From: Ulota crispa
Taxonomy: Eukaryota > Streptophyta > Bryopsida > Orthotrichales > Orthotrichaceae
Assembly: GCA_963920765.1 (NCBI GenBank)
Contig: OY987242.1
Location: forward strand, 22,778,002 to 22,842,001
Length of the DNA: 64,000 nt
Reading direction: 5' to 3'
This document shows, piece after piece, positions 10,701-20,800 of the stretch. The notes beneath the pieces were generated by a model. That model had not been told where the DNA came from. It was given only the letters and a program-made list of their open reading frames with translations, and did no database searches. The position numbers and the translations under genes are program-made. Numbering within the stretch: the stretch's first letter is position 1; every line of letters begins with the position of its first letter.

Positions 10701-13044
10701 GTTGGGTGTGGATGTCATTTGCATTTTTCTTGAAGTTCTCAAGCCACCCTGACCATGAGCGAGCACTAAAAGAGTCTGGAATCCCCTATACAATTTTGAG
10801 GTGTACTTGGTTCCATGAGAACATAACCTCACAATTGGCTCCATCCATCAATCATACGGGCCAATTCAAGAGTAGCGCTAGAGATGGGCTTTGGACTAGT
10901 ATTTCAGTGGTGGACATTGGTGCAGTTGCTGTGGCGGTGCTAACCCAACCTGAGAACCACATCAACAAGGTTAGTACTTGGTAGTGATGAGTTCTTACAA
11001 GCCCCTCACTTGATGTTTTTGACATTCTCCTATGAGGATTACATTCACAATCAGCACATTGAGCTCCCTTGAAATTATCTATCAAAAAGAATCTCAACTC
11101 CTTTTGACACACAATCTTGTGCTCATAACAACTAAGGTAGCAGCACCGCTTACCAGTGACTGTCCCCATGGGCGTCACTGGCAAGTCAAGGCCCAATAAA
11201 CACAAAAATCTAATAGTTATGGGTGATGGAGTGATGGTTATGGGTGATGAAGTGATGGTTATGGGTGACTAACATGATAATTTGAGTGCCCCATCTCACT
11301 ATTTAAGAACCAACAAGCCTTGTTTTTAGCATCTCTTACACATGGCTTTACATTTTCAGTGATTTTGGACTTTGAAAAATCTTTGTAAACGAATGCTTGC
11401 AATTGAAACTTTGAAATTGATGCCAATGTTTTTCATTCCTTCTTGCTAGTCTAGCAATATCAATTTCAAGCTTGTTCAATCGGGGTATATATCGTAGAAA
11501 CCTTAAACTCACGCTTATGGGTGTTCCTACCTTAGGTATTGATGTTTTCAAAGTCACATTCCTAATCGTTTACAACTTTCTTAACTCCATACATCAAATC
11601 TCTATTCTTGAGATTAGTGTACAACTCATTGCTTAAACTACTCTTTTTTAGTATACAAAGTTGCCTAGCTCTTTCCATAAAAACACATTTTCTCCCTCCT
11701 TGAAGTTATCCAATATCCCATTAACATTTGATTCTTCCACCATCTTCTATTTTGTGCTTTATTGATTTTATCCTCATAAACCTACAATTCTGGAATTTCT
11801 CCGTTAAAAAAAGATGGTTTTCCAATTGGCTCAAGAACAATATGATAGTTTTACAAAACATTCCGACTCTTCCATAATTTAACAACTATGCTTAATTCCA
11901 TCTCGTGCAAAACCATTCCAACATCATAAACATATCATGTCAACATGTTCCATTGAAGATACTAGTATTCAGTAGCACAATTTCTTCAAATTACCAACTT
12001 ATTTTGTTTCGTAGTGTTCAAATTCAATTGTCCGTAATACCAAGTTTTCCATACTACCAAGTTTTCCATACTACCAAATTTTCATATTACCAAGATTTTC
12101 TCTTATGTATTGGGTTTAGGGTTTAGGGCACTATTTCTTCACATTGCCAGTTTATTTGTTCAATAAGATCAAATTTCAATTGTCCATATAAGGTAGGTAG
12201 GAAGCTCAAAAAGCAACACTTTAAGGGCTGATCTACCTTTCCATAGGCATTTTGAGGCAAAAAGATTTTTTTTTTAATTTTTAGATAAAGGGAAATAGAT
12301 GTCAAATACAACACAATTTTTTTTCAAATTTTTTGAAGCATTTTTGAATTGTTGATAAATTTCAAAATTTTCTACAATAGACACCTATTTGTGACTTTGG
12401 GTCTCCCATAAACCGTTCCCTTGCAACTTGTAAAGAGATGAGGTGAAATCAAGAAATATAATTGGCTCTTATAGTAGAATACACCTTTTCTTCTATGACT
12501 AAAGAGGGTCCATTCAAGAACCACCTCATATCCATTCTTCAACTAACTATGGGTTGGTTTTCAAGAAAAGGGATGCAATTCAAACTACCCACCTTTATAC
12601 CAAGTTTCTTACATTACCAACTTTTCAAACTACAGATATTTTATGTACAGGTTTTGGATTTTAGGGTTTGGGATTGTAGGGTTTAGGGTTTTAGGGTTTC
12701 GAGCTTAATAACCTTTGTGTACCACCACTCTCGTGCAGGTGTATCATCTGGAAGCGGATACGACCACGGAGGCTTTGCTGGCGGAGAAGATCAGCAAACT
12801 GACTGGCAAGAAGGTGACGCACGTCAACCTGACGTCGGAAGAGTACCGGACCATGGTGAAGGGATTTTTCCCTCCGGGACATGAAGCTCGGGCCAATGAA
12901 ATGGCAAATTTGCTGGTGGAGCTGGACACCTTTAAGCGGGAGAGCACTTTTAGTGAAGTTGGACCAGACTTGGAGCACCTCTTGGGCCGCAAGGGCATCT
13001 CTATTGATGAATTCCTTGAACAGAACAAGCACGTTTTTGTGTAG
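7727..13044 (+). CDS. NmrA-like NAD(P)-binding protein, copy 1 (4 exons, 302 aa)
   Basis: Exons 7727-7883, 8350-8561, 10736-10969 and 12739-13044 join in frame (intron phases 1, 0, 0). The protein opens with beta strand PVILVATATS and a helix carrying NGSKAAKQLL, followed by RLGARTPSKL, HIVYVSGLS (residues 106-114), the family segment YTILRCTWFHENI (141-153) and a C-terminal region. This order fits atypical SDR proteins of the NmrA/quinone-oxidoreductase-2 type, usually about 300 aa and cytosolic. No transit or signal peptide is evident. The nucleotide-binding loop has lost two of its three usual glycines, so cofactor preference is uncertain. The same ATG context is kept in all three copies. 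Intron 2 holds a partial repeat of the donor region and two MITEs. The exact reaction is not predictable. Confidence 0.82.
8700..8979. mobile_element. AAGGTAGG-family MITE in intron 2 of copy 1
   Basis: Ends are AGGTAGGAGGTTCTAAAA and a complement ending CTACCT, flanked by TA. Copy 2 has the uninterrupted site (TA 19490-19491) in otherwise matching sequence (GAAGTTAGGGTA then CTCTAATGACGCC-like). Confidence 0.75.
9610..10017. mobile_element. Mutator-like foldback MITE, 9-bp target duplication
   Basis: The 408-bp element lies in intron 2 of NmrA copy 1. Ends are GGGAATTGATATGTGTACCA and its complement; the arms pair over about 170 bases. It is flanked by the direct repeat TTAATCTAA at 9601-9609 and 10018-10026. 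A perfect 9-bp duplication is typical of the Mutator superfamily. No ORF. Confidence 0.85.
11135..11532. mobile_element. AAGGTAGG-family MITE in intron 3 of copy 1
   Basis: Ends are AGGTAGCAGCACC and GCTTATGGGTGTTCCTAC plus CT, flanked by TA. The matching place in copy 2 intron 3 (near 21340) is empty. The interior carries the repeated motif ATGGTTATGGGTGA and the TTAA (in CACTATTTAAGAACC) that is occupied in two sister elements. Confidence 0.75.
12655..12702 (+). repeat. telomere-like TTTAGGG tract before exon 4, copy 1
   Basis: Several TTTAGGG or near-TTTAGGG units end about 40 bases before the exon 4 acceptor. Similar tracts lie at the same place in copies 2 (22880-22950) and 3 (32430-32490). 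Confidence 0.8.
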
Positions 13045-13515
13045 ACAGCCCACTTTTTTGAGATCAAATGTGTACATTGCTTTCCTGGTAGCCATGATCA
13101 GACTTTGGGAGCAGGGGAGCTGAGAATTACCATGAAATTTGCTGATGAAGCAGCCGCAAATAAGGTGCATTAGATTTTACTCCCAAGATTTTCACTTCAT
13201 TGTATTCCACTTGTGTTTATGCAGTTGGGATTTCTCCCTAAATATTTAAAATCCACAACGACAGCGACGAGAGTAAGTAGTTATTGGCGGTAAAGTATTA
13301 GGGTGTTTGTACATGCACTTACAGTATGGACTGAACAATATTTAGTGAGTTGTCACCACATACTCAGATGAGACGAATGTTGCATTTGGGTTGTATGCAG
13401 TTGTGCAATCACTGAACAGCTACGTTCTTGGACTTGGTAGATAATTCCAGTAGAAAGACAACCGGAAGGAGATTAGACTAGCTTCATGATCTTGTTTCCT
13501 TGTCATTAGGGGTAG
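13045..13515 (+). other. 3' flank of copy 1, conserved among copies
   Basis: Sequence after the stop is homologous to 23294-23890 and to interrupted parts of 33164-35390: shared CCATGATCAGACTTTGGG (copies 1 and 2) and ACTTCATTGTA. Homology to copies 2 and 3 fades near 13510, where transposon-rich DNA begins; no GPDH exon 1 follows here. Confidence 0.6.
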
Positions 13516-13860
13516 TCAAGGCTTCTTGGAGAATGAAAAGAGAATGGAGATCGAGAAGTTGTGGAGAGAAATGAGGAGCCAATAGAAGCTCAGTGCTTGT
13601 TTGTTTTGGAGAATGAGAATGGGGAATGATTAATACCTACTTTTTAGAAGATGTAATAATTTTGAATAGATTTCACACAATTGATGATAAAAATAAGCAT
13701 GACAAGGTGAAACGTGGGTTGCTAGAGGTGAAACTTCTCTTGCTAAATTTTTCATTGTCCCATTTTTCACCTCCAGAGGAGTAGAATGGGGCAATGAGAA
13801 GTTTCGCACTCTAACCAAAACAAAACCTTGGTAGCCAATAGCAAAGCGACATTTGCGTTC
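13516..13860. repeat. unclassified repeat-like DNA
   Basis: No gene seen. GGAGCCAATAGAAGC-type sequence and an AATGGGG-rich interior resemble about 34640-34990 behind copy 3, suggesting an old element with unclear ends. Confidence 0.3.
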
Positions 13861-13863
13861 TCA

Positions 13864-14001
13864 TTAACCCCTGAACGACATGAATGCCCTCTGTGACCAT
13901 ATGTATTAGTTGGTTAAAATGCAATGTTTACACTGGCTTGCGATTGTATCTACTTGTTCATATAGTCCCGTAGCCCACATCCGAAGGGCTGTTTAGGGGT
14001 T
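13864..14001. mobile_element. TTAA-flanked MITE, about 138 bp
   Basis: Ends are TTAACCCCTGAACGAC and GGCTGTTTAGGGGTTAA. Small member of the TTAA family. Confidence 0.6.
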
Positions 14002-14044
14002 AACCACAAGTAGCCAAAAAACTATTGTAACTACCCTTGTTGTG

Positions 14045-14700
14045 CTCCAGTGTGTTGTACAATTGGGTACAGTAATCTTACAAATTTTTTTGCAGTGAAA
14101 CTTCAGCCAATAGTTCAACAACTTTAGGAAGCCATAACTTCCTAAAAAATTGTTCGGTTTTGAAACCAAAAATTGCATTGGAATCCTATTGAAGGGTACT
14201 ACATGATTTGATAAAAAAAATATCTGAAAATTTGGAAATGATAAAAAAAAATTGGCTAATTCCTATATAGTGTCTACCATCTAGTACTTCCACCTCTTGC
14301 CGAAATCACTGCTTGAATGATTGGGCATACTTGCAATAAGAGTTTGTAATTGCTCCATGGATAACTCATCCCATACTCTTTGAATGATGTGTATCATTTC
14401 TTGCTTGTTCTTGGGTCGTTGGTAGTGGCGTAGCCCAATCAAATTTGAGTAGTGATTTTGGCAAGAGGTGGAAATACACTATGTAGGAAGTAGCCCAATT
14501 TTTTTTATCATTTATAAAATTTCCATTTTTTTTTTATCAAATCATGTAGTACCCATCAATTGTATTCCAACACAATTTTTGGTTTCAAAAATGGACAATT
14601 TTTGAGGAAGTTATGGTCTCTGGAAGTTCTTGAAGTTGGTTGAAGTTTCATTGCAAAAACATTCGTAAGATTATGGTATCCGATTGTACAATCGGGTACC
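14045..14700 (-). mobile_element. Tc1/mariner relic with long terminal inverted repeats
   Basis: Two inverted repeats of about 220 bases (14050-14275 and 14475-14700) flank about 200 bases of former coding DNA. On the minus strand, 14424-14293 reads as the C-terminal end of a Tc1-type transposase: segments VWDELSMEQLQTLIASMPNH and FGKRWKY match the family pattern (W-E-----LQ-LI-SMP-R). The DDE core is gone, so the element is non-autonomous. Confidence 0.7.
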
Positions 14701-15556
14701 GGGTTCTTACAAACTGCTAATTTGAGCTTGTGAGCTTTTTGGTTTAGGCATGGAGTACAATGGTCCATTTTGGTAGGAAAAAATATCATTGCATCCTTAT
14801 GCAATGTAAACCAAGTATACCAAATTTCAGGTCCTAAAAATCAAAACTCCATTTTTGGTGAATTGTTTTGTAAGGAATTCATGGTTTTACACGATGATTT
14901 TTTGAAAAGTATTGGTGATGAATTTTTGAGATTTGATTCCACGGGTATGTAGGAAACATCCATATGCACATCTCCCATGCTAAAAAACACCCCCTTAAGT
15001 AACAAAAATTTTAGCAGCAAAAGATTCAATGACACTTGTGATAGGCCCAAATTTTGTAAAATGTATATTTTTGTTTTTTAACTAGCTTTTCATCAAGTGA
15101 ACAAAACATGATGTTTAGAGATACAAACCTAGTTACAATATTTGAGTCAAACAACAAAATTTGGTTTTCATAGAAAAACATGTATTTTACAAAATTTTGG
15201 GCCTATCACAAGTGTCATTGAATCTTTTGCTACTAAAATTTTTGTTACTTAAGGGGGTGTTTTTTAGCATGGGAGATGTGCATATGGATGTTTCCTACAT
15301 ACCCGTGGAATCAAATCTCAAAAATTCATCACCAATACTTTTCAAAAAATCATCGTGTAAAACCATGAATTCCTTACAAAACAATTCACCAAAAATGGAG
15401 TTTTGATTTTTAGGACCTGAAATTTGGTATACTTGGTTTACATTGCATAAGGATGCAATGATATTTTTTCCTACCAAAATGGACCCATTGTACTTCATGC
15501 CTAAACTAAAAAGCTCACAGGCTCAAACTAGAAGTTTGTAAGAACCCGATACCCGA
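14700..15556. repeat. 0.86-kb near-perfect palindrome
   Basis: Arms of about 370 bases (14692-15062 and 15177-15556) are almost exact reverse complements around a loop of about 115 bases; both arms encode the same 69-residue frame (starting MGLSQVSLN or the equivalent), which is a by-product of the palindrome. Outer ends contain CGGGTTCTTACAAAC and its complement, resembling the inverted repeat of the adjacent Tc1 relic (GTACAGTAATCTTACAAA). Confidence 0.9.
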
Positions 15557-15867
15557 ATGCACTATACTAACATAATCAAAAGGGAGGCAGTATATATATG
15601 ACAGCACTCATACAGGAGCACCAATTTCTCCTGTAGATTTTAGAACCAAATTGCACCGCTAGATCTAGTGTGGGTCATCAGTCACTTATACCAAATAGTG
15701 CATTTAGGTTGCCTTACCTTGGCAAAGTTACCTCATGATTCACCCGTAGTCATTTGGAAGGGTATGCAACTCTCTTTGTGCTACATTAATTCCTACTTTT
15801 ATTTAAAATTCCAACTTCTTTGCTCCATGTCTTTGGCGCTTGTTGCTGAACCCAACATGTGCAACTA

Positions 15868-16487
15868 GGGTGAATTGACCCCCTCATTGCTCTTTTCTTT
15901 GATGAATGGGGCTTGAAGCTCAGTCAACTATTTTGGAAAGTTCTGGAGCCAAGGTGAAAAAGCAAAGCTTTTTCAAATTTCAGGAATTTTGAGCGTTTGG
16001 AACTTCACCATTAGAAGATCGAATTTGAAAAACTTCATTTCATTTTTTGATTCAAAAACCCTGATTTAGTCTAGAACTCGAGAGAAGCATGTGATTGAGC
16101 ACTAACAAAAACAGGGGACAAATTATTCCTTTTACCCGTGTCTAAGAAGAATTACATAGTGTTTTTCACTCTTGGCTAGAAAAAGTAGATGTGCGCGGTG
16201 GACGGAGCCTACCACCCCATTCATGTAGGGTCTTGATACTGCCATCCCCTTTTTGATACTGTCACCCGCTCTTTTTAGTGGTTTTTGGGGACAACTTTTT
16301 TACAAAGAATCGCTTGGTTTGATACATATCTAATTCTGATTTTTTTAATAAATAATCCCAAAAACTAATAAAAATTGAACAATGATGTAAAAGAAGGAGT
16401 GGCAGTATCAAAAAGGGGGGTGGCAGTATTAAGACCCTTCATTTAGGCAACAAGGGCCAATGAAGGGGTCAGTTCACCCCAGCAACC
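15868..16487. mobile_element. nested foldback, middle layer
   Basis: Inverted ends GGGTGAATTGACCCCCTCAT and CAATGAAGGGGTCAGTTCAC enclose a third foldback. Confidence 0.6.
16227..16441. mobile_element. nested foldback, inner layer
   Basis: Ends are GGGTCTTGATACTGCCATCC and GGTGGCAGTATTAAGACCC. A second internal pair (TTTTTGATACTG and CAGTATCAAAAA) strengthens the hairpin. Confidence 0.65.
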
Positions 16488-16626
16488 TTTTATTGCCTTG
16501 CTTCCTCCATTGTTTACCACAATAATTATTAACAAAAATTATTGTAGTTTTGGTAAATATTTATATAACTCAAATTGTTGAGAAATTAGTGTGGGGCAAC
16601 CAAAATGCATATTCATTGTAGTTACT

Positions 16627-16790
16627 ACAGTAGAACCTCCCCAAATTGACATGCTTGGGAGTTGGGACTAGTGGGGATATCAATTTATGAAGGATATTTA
16701 TTTCATACATTGAGATGAGGAGGGGGTGGATTTTGTTGGGAACAAGATACTAGTTTATGCAATATTAGTTTAGGGAGGTTCTACTAGGGC
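16627..16790. mobile_element. Emigrant-like (pogo-type) MITE
   Basis: The left end CAGTAGAACCTCCCCAAATT and the right end TAGTTTAGGGAGGTTCTACT resemble the Emigrant terminus (CAGTAAAACCTCTATAAATT). The interior GGGACTAGTGGGGATATCAA is also Emigrant-like. TA targets fit. Confidence 0.6.
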
Positions 16791-17480
16791 TCTTAATCTA
16801 GCAAATTTTAGCCTAAATCTTACCTCAGATTTGCCTCTGGCGACCAATGCACAAAGAATTTTTTGTGGAAAAGTGGATGAAATCGCCAAATTTCTCCTTC
16901 CTCAAACAACTTGTTTGCCAAATTTTGGATGAAAGTAGTTTATAATAGTAAACTTATTAGATGAATGAGCACAAATTGTTCATTCACTCCAATTATAGCC
17001 AATTTTTCTTACCTGTGTACATTCTAGGGTGCCAGTCAATTTAAGGTAGAGGGTTTGTTCTCCGAGCGTCTCCCAATTCCAATCCCTAATTTTTGGGGCT
17101 TCTCCACCACCCATAGTTGAACCCAAAGTGCCTCTTGCACAAGCAAATTTTGCCACATGTCAACTTGTCAAGTGCTAATCTACTTTGAGAGGGTCAGGAT
17201 TGGGACTGTCAAGTACATATATAGGAACACATCCAAACAATTTCAAAGGTAGTCTAGAGTCGCTAATAGAGACCCTACAAATTACAACTTTGCCATTTTA
17301 TATGAAATAATTTACAATACTCTTTTTCACAAAATTACGTTTTAAGACAGCTTTTTGAAAGGCTAACCCTACTAAAAAATTCTTGAATTTTCCTAAACCT
17401 TGAGGTACCCAAAGTCCCAAACCCTTCAACGCTCGTGTATGGGTCTGTCTACCTTACCCTCAGTCTACCTTGACAAAAAC
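16791..17480 (+). other. non-coding upstream region of NmrA copy 2
   Basis: No ORF or clear element seen. Homology to the copies 1 and 3 promoter resumes near 17505. Confidence 0.4.
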
Positions 17481-17624
17481 AAAAAAAACAAAGCCCTGGG
17501 TTCTACTGTAGCAGTTGTCTGACTTTCAGCAACCTGTTTAGAAACTAGACAACTCTGACCTCGTTGACGAGCACCTCGCTTTTAGTTTACAACTTGCACA
17601 CACACAGACACACACAAATGTGCA

Positions 17625-17636
17625 GAATATATATAC
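17625..17636 (+). promoter_or_regulatory. candidate TATA box of NmrA copy 2
   Basis: ATATATATA occurs about 175 bases before the ATG. The matching positions read GAATATTCC in copy 1 (about 7508) and GAATATACC in copy 3 (about 27249), so the core element differs between paralogues. Confidence 0.4.
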
Positions 17637-17807
17637 CCCTCGGCTTGCGACACTTTCAAAAGACACTTGGCTTTGAGCCACTTCAGTTACCACCTGCAGC
17701 GACCAGCTTCACCCGCTCTTCTGAGTCAAGCCAGGTCCTGGGCCATTCAGATTTGCTAGTGAGAAGCTTTGTTTCACTTTTTTGTTGAGGTCTGGAACCA
17801 ACCATCA

Positions 17808-20800
17808 ATGGCGTCGAAGCCAGTCATCCTGGTGGCGACCGCGACGAGCCGCAATGGCAGAGAGGCGGCGAAGCAGTTGCTGCAGTCCTCATCTGCAGGG
17901 CAGTATACAGTGCGACTAGGAGCACGCACTCCCAGCAAGCTGGATCCTTCTCTCACATCCAATGGTAAGTTAGTCTCTCCCGAACTCCTGCTCTGATTGG
18001 CCATGCCCATAACGTTGTTCACCGGCTGGTATTCTTACCCCTCAGGTGGGGATATTCCCCTATATACTTGGGGGAGAATTTAGTTATAGATGAATCTTGC
18101 TGATTGGTGGAGGTTGGATCTTGCGGTCCAGAGTTGGGGATCCTCATATTGGGGAGCAAAAGGGAACCCGTAGAGAAGGCTAACAATGTTATGGCCCTCA
18201 CCGGGATTGAGTGCCGGTTCAAAACTTGAATGATACTTTGACCAGTGTTTTGTCCACTTTCATTTCATTTGGTAAGAAAAATTGCCATGTCATCATGGAT
18301 TTTGTCTGTCTAGTGGAAGGTTGCACATTAGGAATTGAGCATCTGGTGGAATTCTAGTTTTGTTCCCATTTGACATGATTTTGTCTTCACCTCACATAAA
18401 ATGAGAGGGCAGTGTTTTGTACAGTAGACAAGATTTGGGGGTCACCTTGGGAGGTGATCCCAAAGTTTATCCATTATAAGCAAGATTCAGGGATGGTTCA
18501 AACCTAATGCTTTGTCCAATGTTTTGTCCACCTTCATATTGTGGGAAAAATTGCCATGTCATCATTGATTTTGCCTGTCTGGTGGAAGGTTGCACACTAG
18601 GAATTAGGCATCTCGTGAAATTCTAGTTTTGTTTCCGCTTGACATGATTTTGTCTTCACCTCACATGAAATGAGAGGGCAGTGTTTTGTACAGTAGACAA
18701 GAGTTGGGGTCACATTGGGAGGTGACCCCAAATCTTGTTTGCTACAAGTGAACTCCTCTTCAATTTTGACGAGATTGGGTGATGAAATGGGGTTAACACA
18801 CATTGGCCACCTGTCTGCTTCACTATGAAAGTTCCACTAGACAAAACCCTCCCACTGAGACCAATGAAACATTCCTAAATCTTATCCACTTCCCATTGGG
18901 CAATTTTGAATTACCGGTACAATAGAACTCCTCTAAACTAATATGCTTGAGAGTTTGTGAACATTACAATGAGATAGGTAGTGTTGGAACAAATGAGATA
19001 TTAAATTAGAGGATATTAGTTTAGAGGAGTTCTACTGTATTGCAGTTTTTGGTGCTCGGTGTTTCTAGTGATGCTTTGTTTTGGACGATTGTGGGTGTGT
19101 GGATGTCTCGTTTTTTGTTTCATTTGTTTGTGATCCTCAGGAGGCGAGCTTGTGCATCTTGACGACTCCTTGGAATCTGCTGTTGCGGCTTTTGCTGGTG
19201 CCAATGTGGCGTACATTATTGTGCCCGGGGGCTTGGGCGATGGCGAGAAGGCTCTGTTCGACCACTACATGCAAGCAGCCAAGCAGGGCCACACCAAGCA
19301 CATCGTCTACGTCTCCGGGCTGTCCGTAGGGCACCCCGATCTGACCCACGAGGTCAGGGCACCCATTCCCGTGCCTGTCAGTGGTTTCCATCACTAGAAT
19401 GGACATAGATTTTTCTTAGAATTGTAACGCACTAAAATTTGTATTATTTGGATATCGGGTGAAGGAGGTGTGAATTGTTGAAGTTAGGGTATCTCTAATG
19501 ACGCCCTAAAACAAAAAAAATTACAACTTTTCCACTTTTACAATAATTCCGGTCTGTCCCACGAGGTAAGGGCACCTATTCCTATGCCTTTCAATGGTTT
19601 TCATCACTGGAATTGACTTAAATTTTTCTTAGGATCCTAACGCACTAAAATTTGTATTATTTGGATACTGGGTGAAGTTGGTGTGAATTGTTGAAGTTAG
19701 GGTGTCTCTAATAACGCCCAAAAAAATGCCTCAATTTTTCCACCTTTAGAATAATTATGGTCTGTCCCAGGAGGTAGGACACCTATTCCCGTGCCTTTCT
19801 GTGGTTTCCATCACTAGAATGGACTTCAATTTTTCTTAGGATCCTAACGCACTTGTAGGGAAATTTTCACTGATCCCCTAAAGATTGTCATATTTGTATG
19901 GATATCCTTGGTTTTTCAGAAATTGCAAAAATCTTTTCGATTCATAATTTTCAGGCATTTGTTTTGTTATGCACGCTACTTCTTTCATGACCTTGTTAAA
20001 AAAAAGAGGTAATCAAATAGAAAAGAAGTAGCGTGCACACAAGGGGGGAAGAAGTGACATGCACAGTCTGCCAAATGTCTGAAATTATAATCCAAGGGTA
20101 TTTGTGCTATTTCTGAAAAATCAAGGGTATGTATACAAATATGATAATGTTCAAGGGTATTCATGAAATCTTTCTCCAATTTGTATGATTTGGATACCAA
20201 GTGAAGGAGGTGTGAATTGTTGAAGTTAGGGTATCTCTAGTAAAGCCCAAAACAGAAGAAAAAACAAAACAAGAAAACAAAAAAACCATAATTTCCACCT
20301 TTAGAATAATTGTATAATTTTCTTGTATTTGAATATTGTATGAAGAAGTTGTGTATTGTTGAATTTTGGGGCAATCTTTGAACGTCAGTTTTTTTTGGTG
20401 GATTTAGATAATAGGGTATTTGATCATTCTTTCACTTGTGCAACTCATTGTGAAGAACTTAAAATGGTTATAAGTCTTTTGGTACGTATAGGGTAGGCCA
20501 AGAAGTAGGTTGAACGTGGATTTGAATATTACATGTAGATTTTACCATTCAAAATTTGAAGATGATAGGGTTTCTCTTGTGTTGAAACAATTGTTTCTCA
20601 AGACGCATTCAAAAAATCTTGGCTACCCTTGAATTATTTTTGAGTTTATGATAGCAGTAGATTCTTAATTGTGTCTCACGATTAAATCTAAAAAACAAAA
20701 CAAAATTTACTTGATTATTGTATTACAAAATTTATAAGTTATAAAAATCACATACTTTTCTTATTAGAAAGAAATGTTGCTTTGTGCATTTGGGAAAAAC

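Larger units (their letters stand above)
15696..16620. mobile_element. foldback element upstream of copy 2, counterpart of 6522-7389
   Basis: Begins TAGTGCATTTAGGTTGCC and ends near a GGGGCAACCAAAATGCAT-type complement. The interior TTACCTTGGCAAAGTTACCT matches copy 1. It has been enlarged by at least two further foldback elements. Confidence 0.55.

Noticed and set aside
11219..11275. Repeated ATGGTTATGGGTGA motif, first suspected as a CRISPR-like or regulatory array
   Set aside because: It is internal sequence of the AAGGTAGG MITE family and recurs in its other members; no unique spacers.
14841..15498. Identical 69-81-residue frames on opposite strands
   Set aside because: They are the two arms of one palindrome read in opposite directions. 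The peptides have no recognisable domain.
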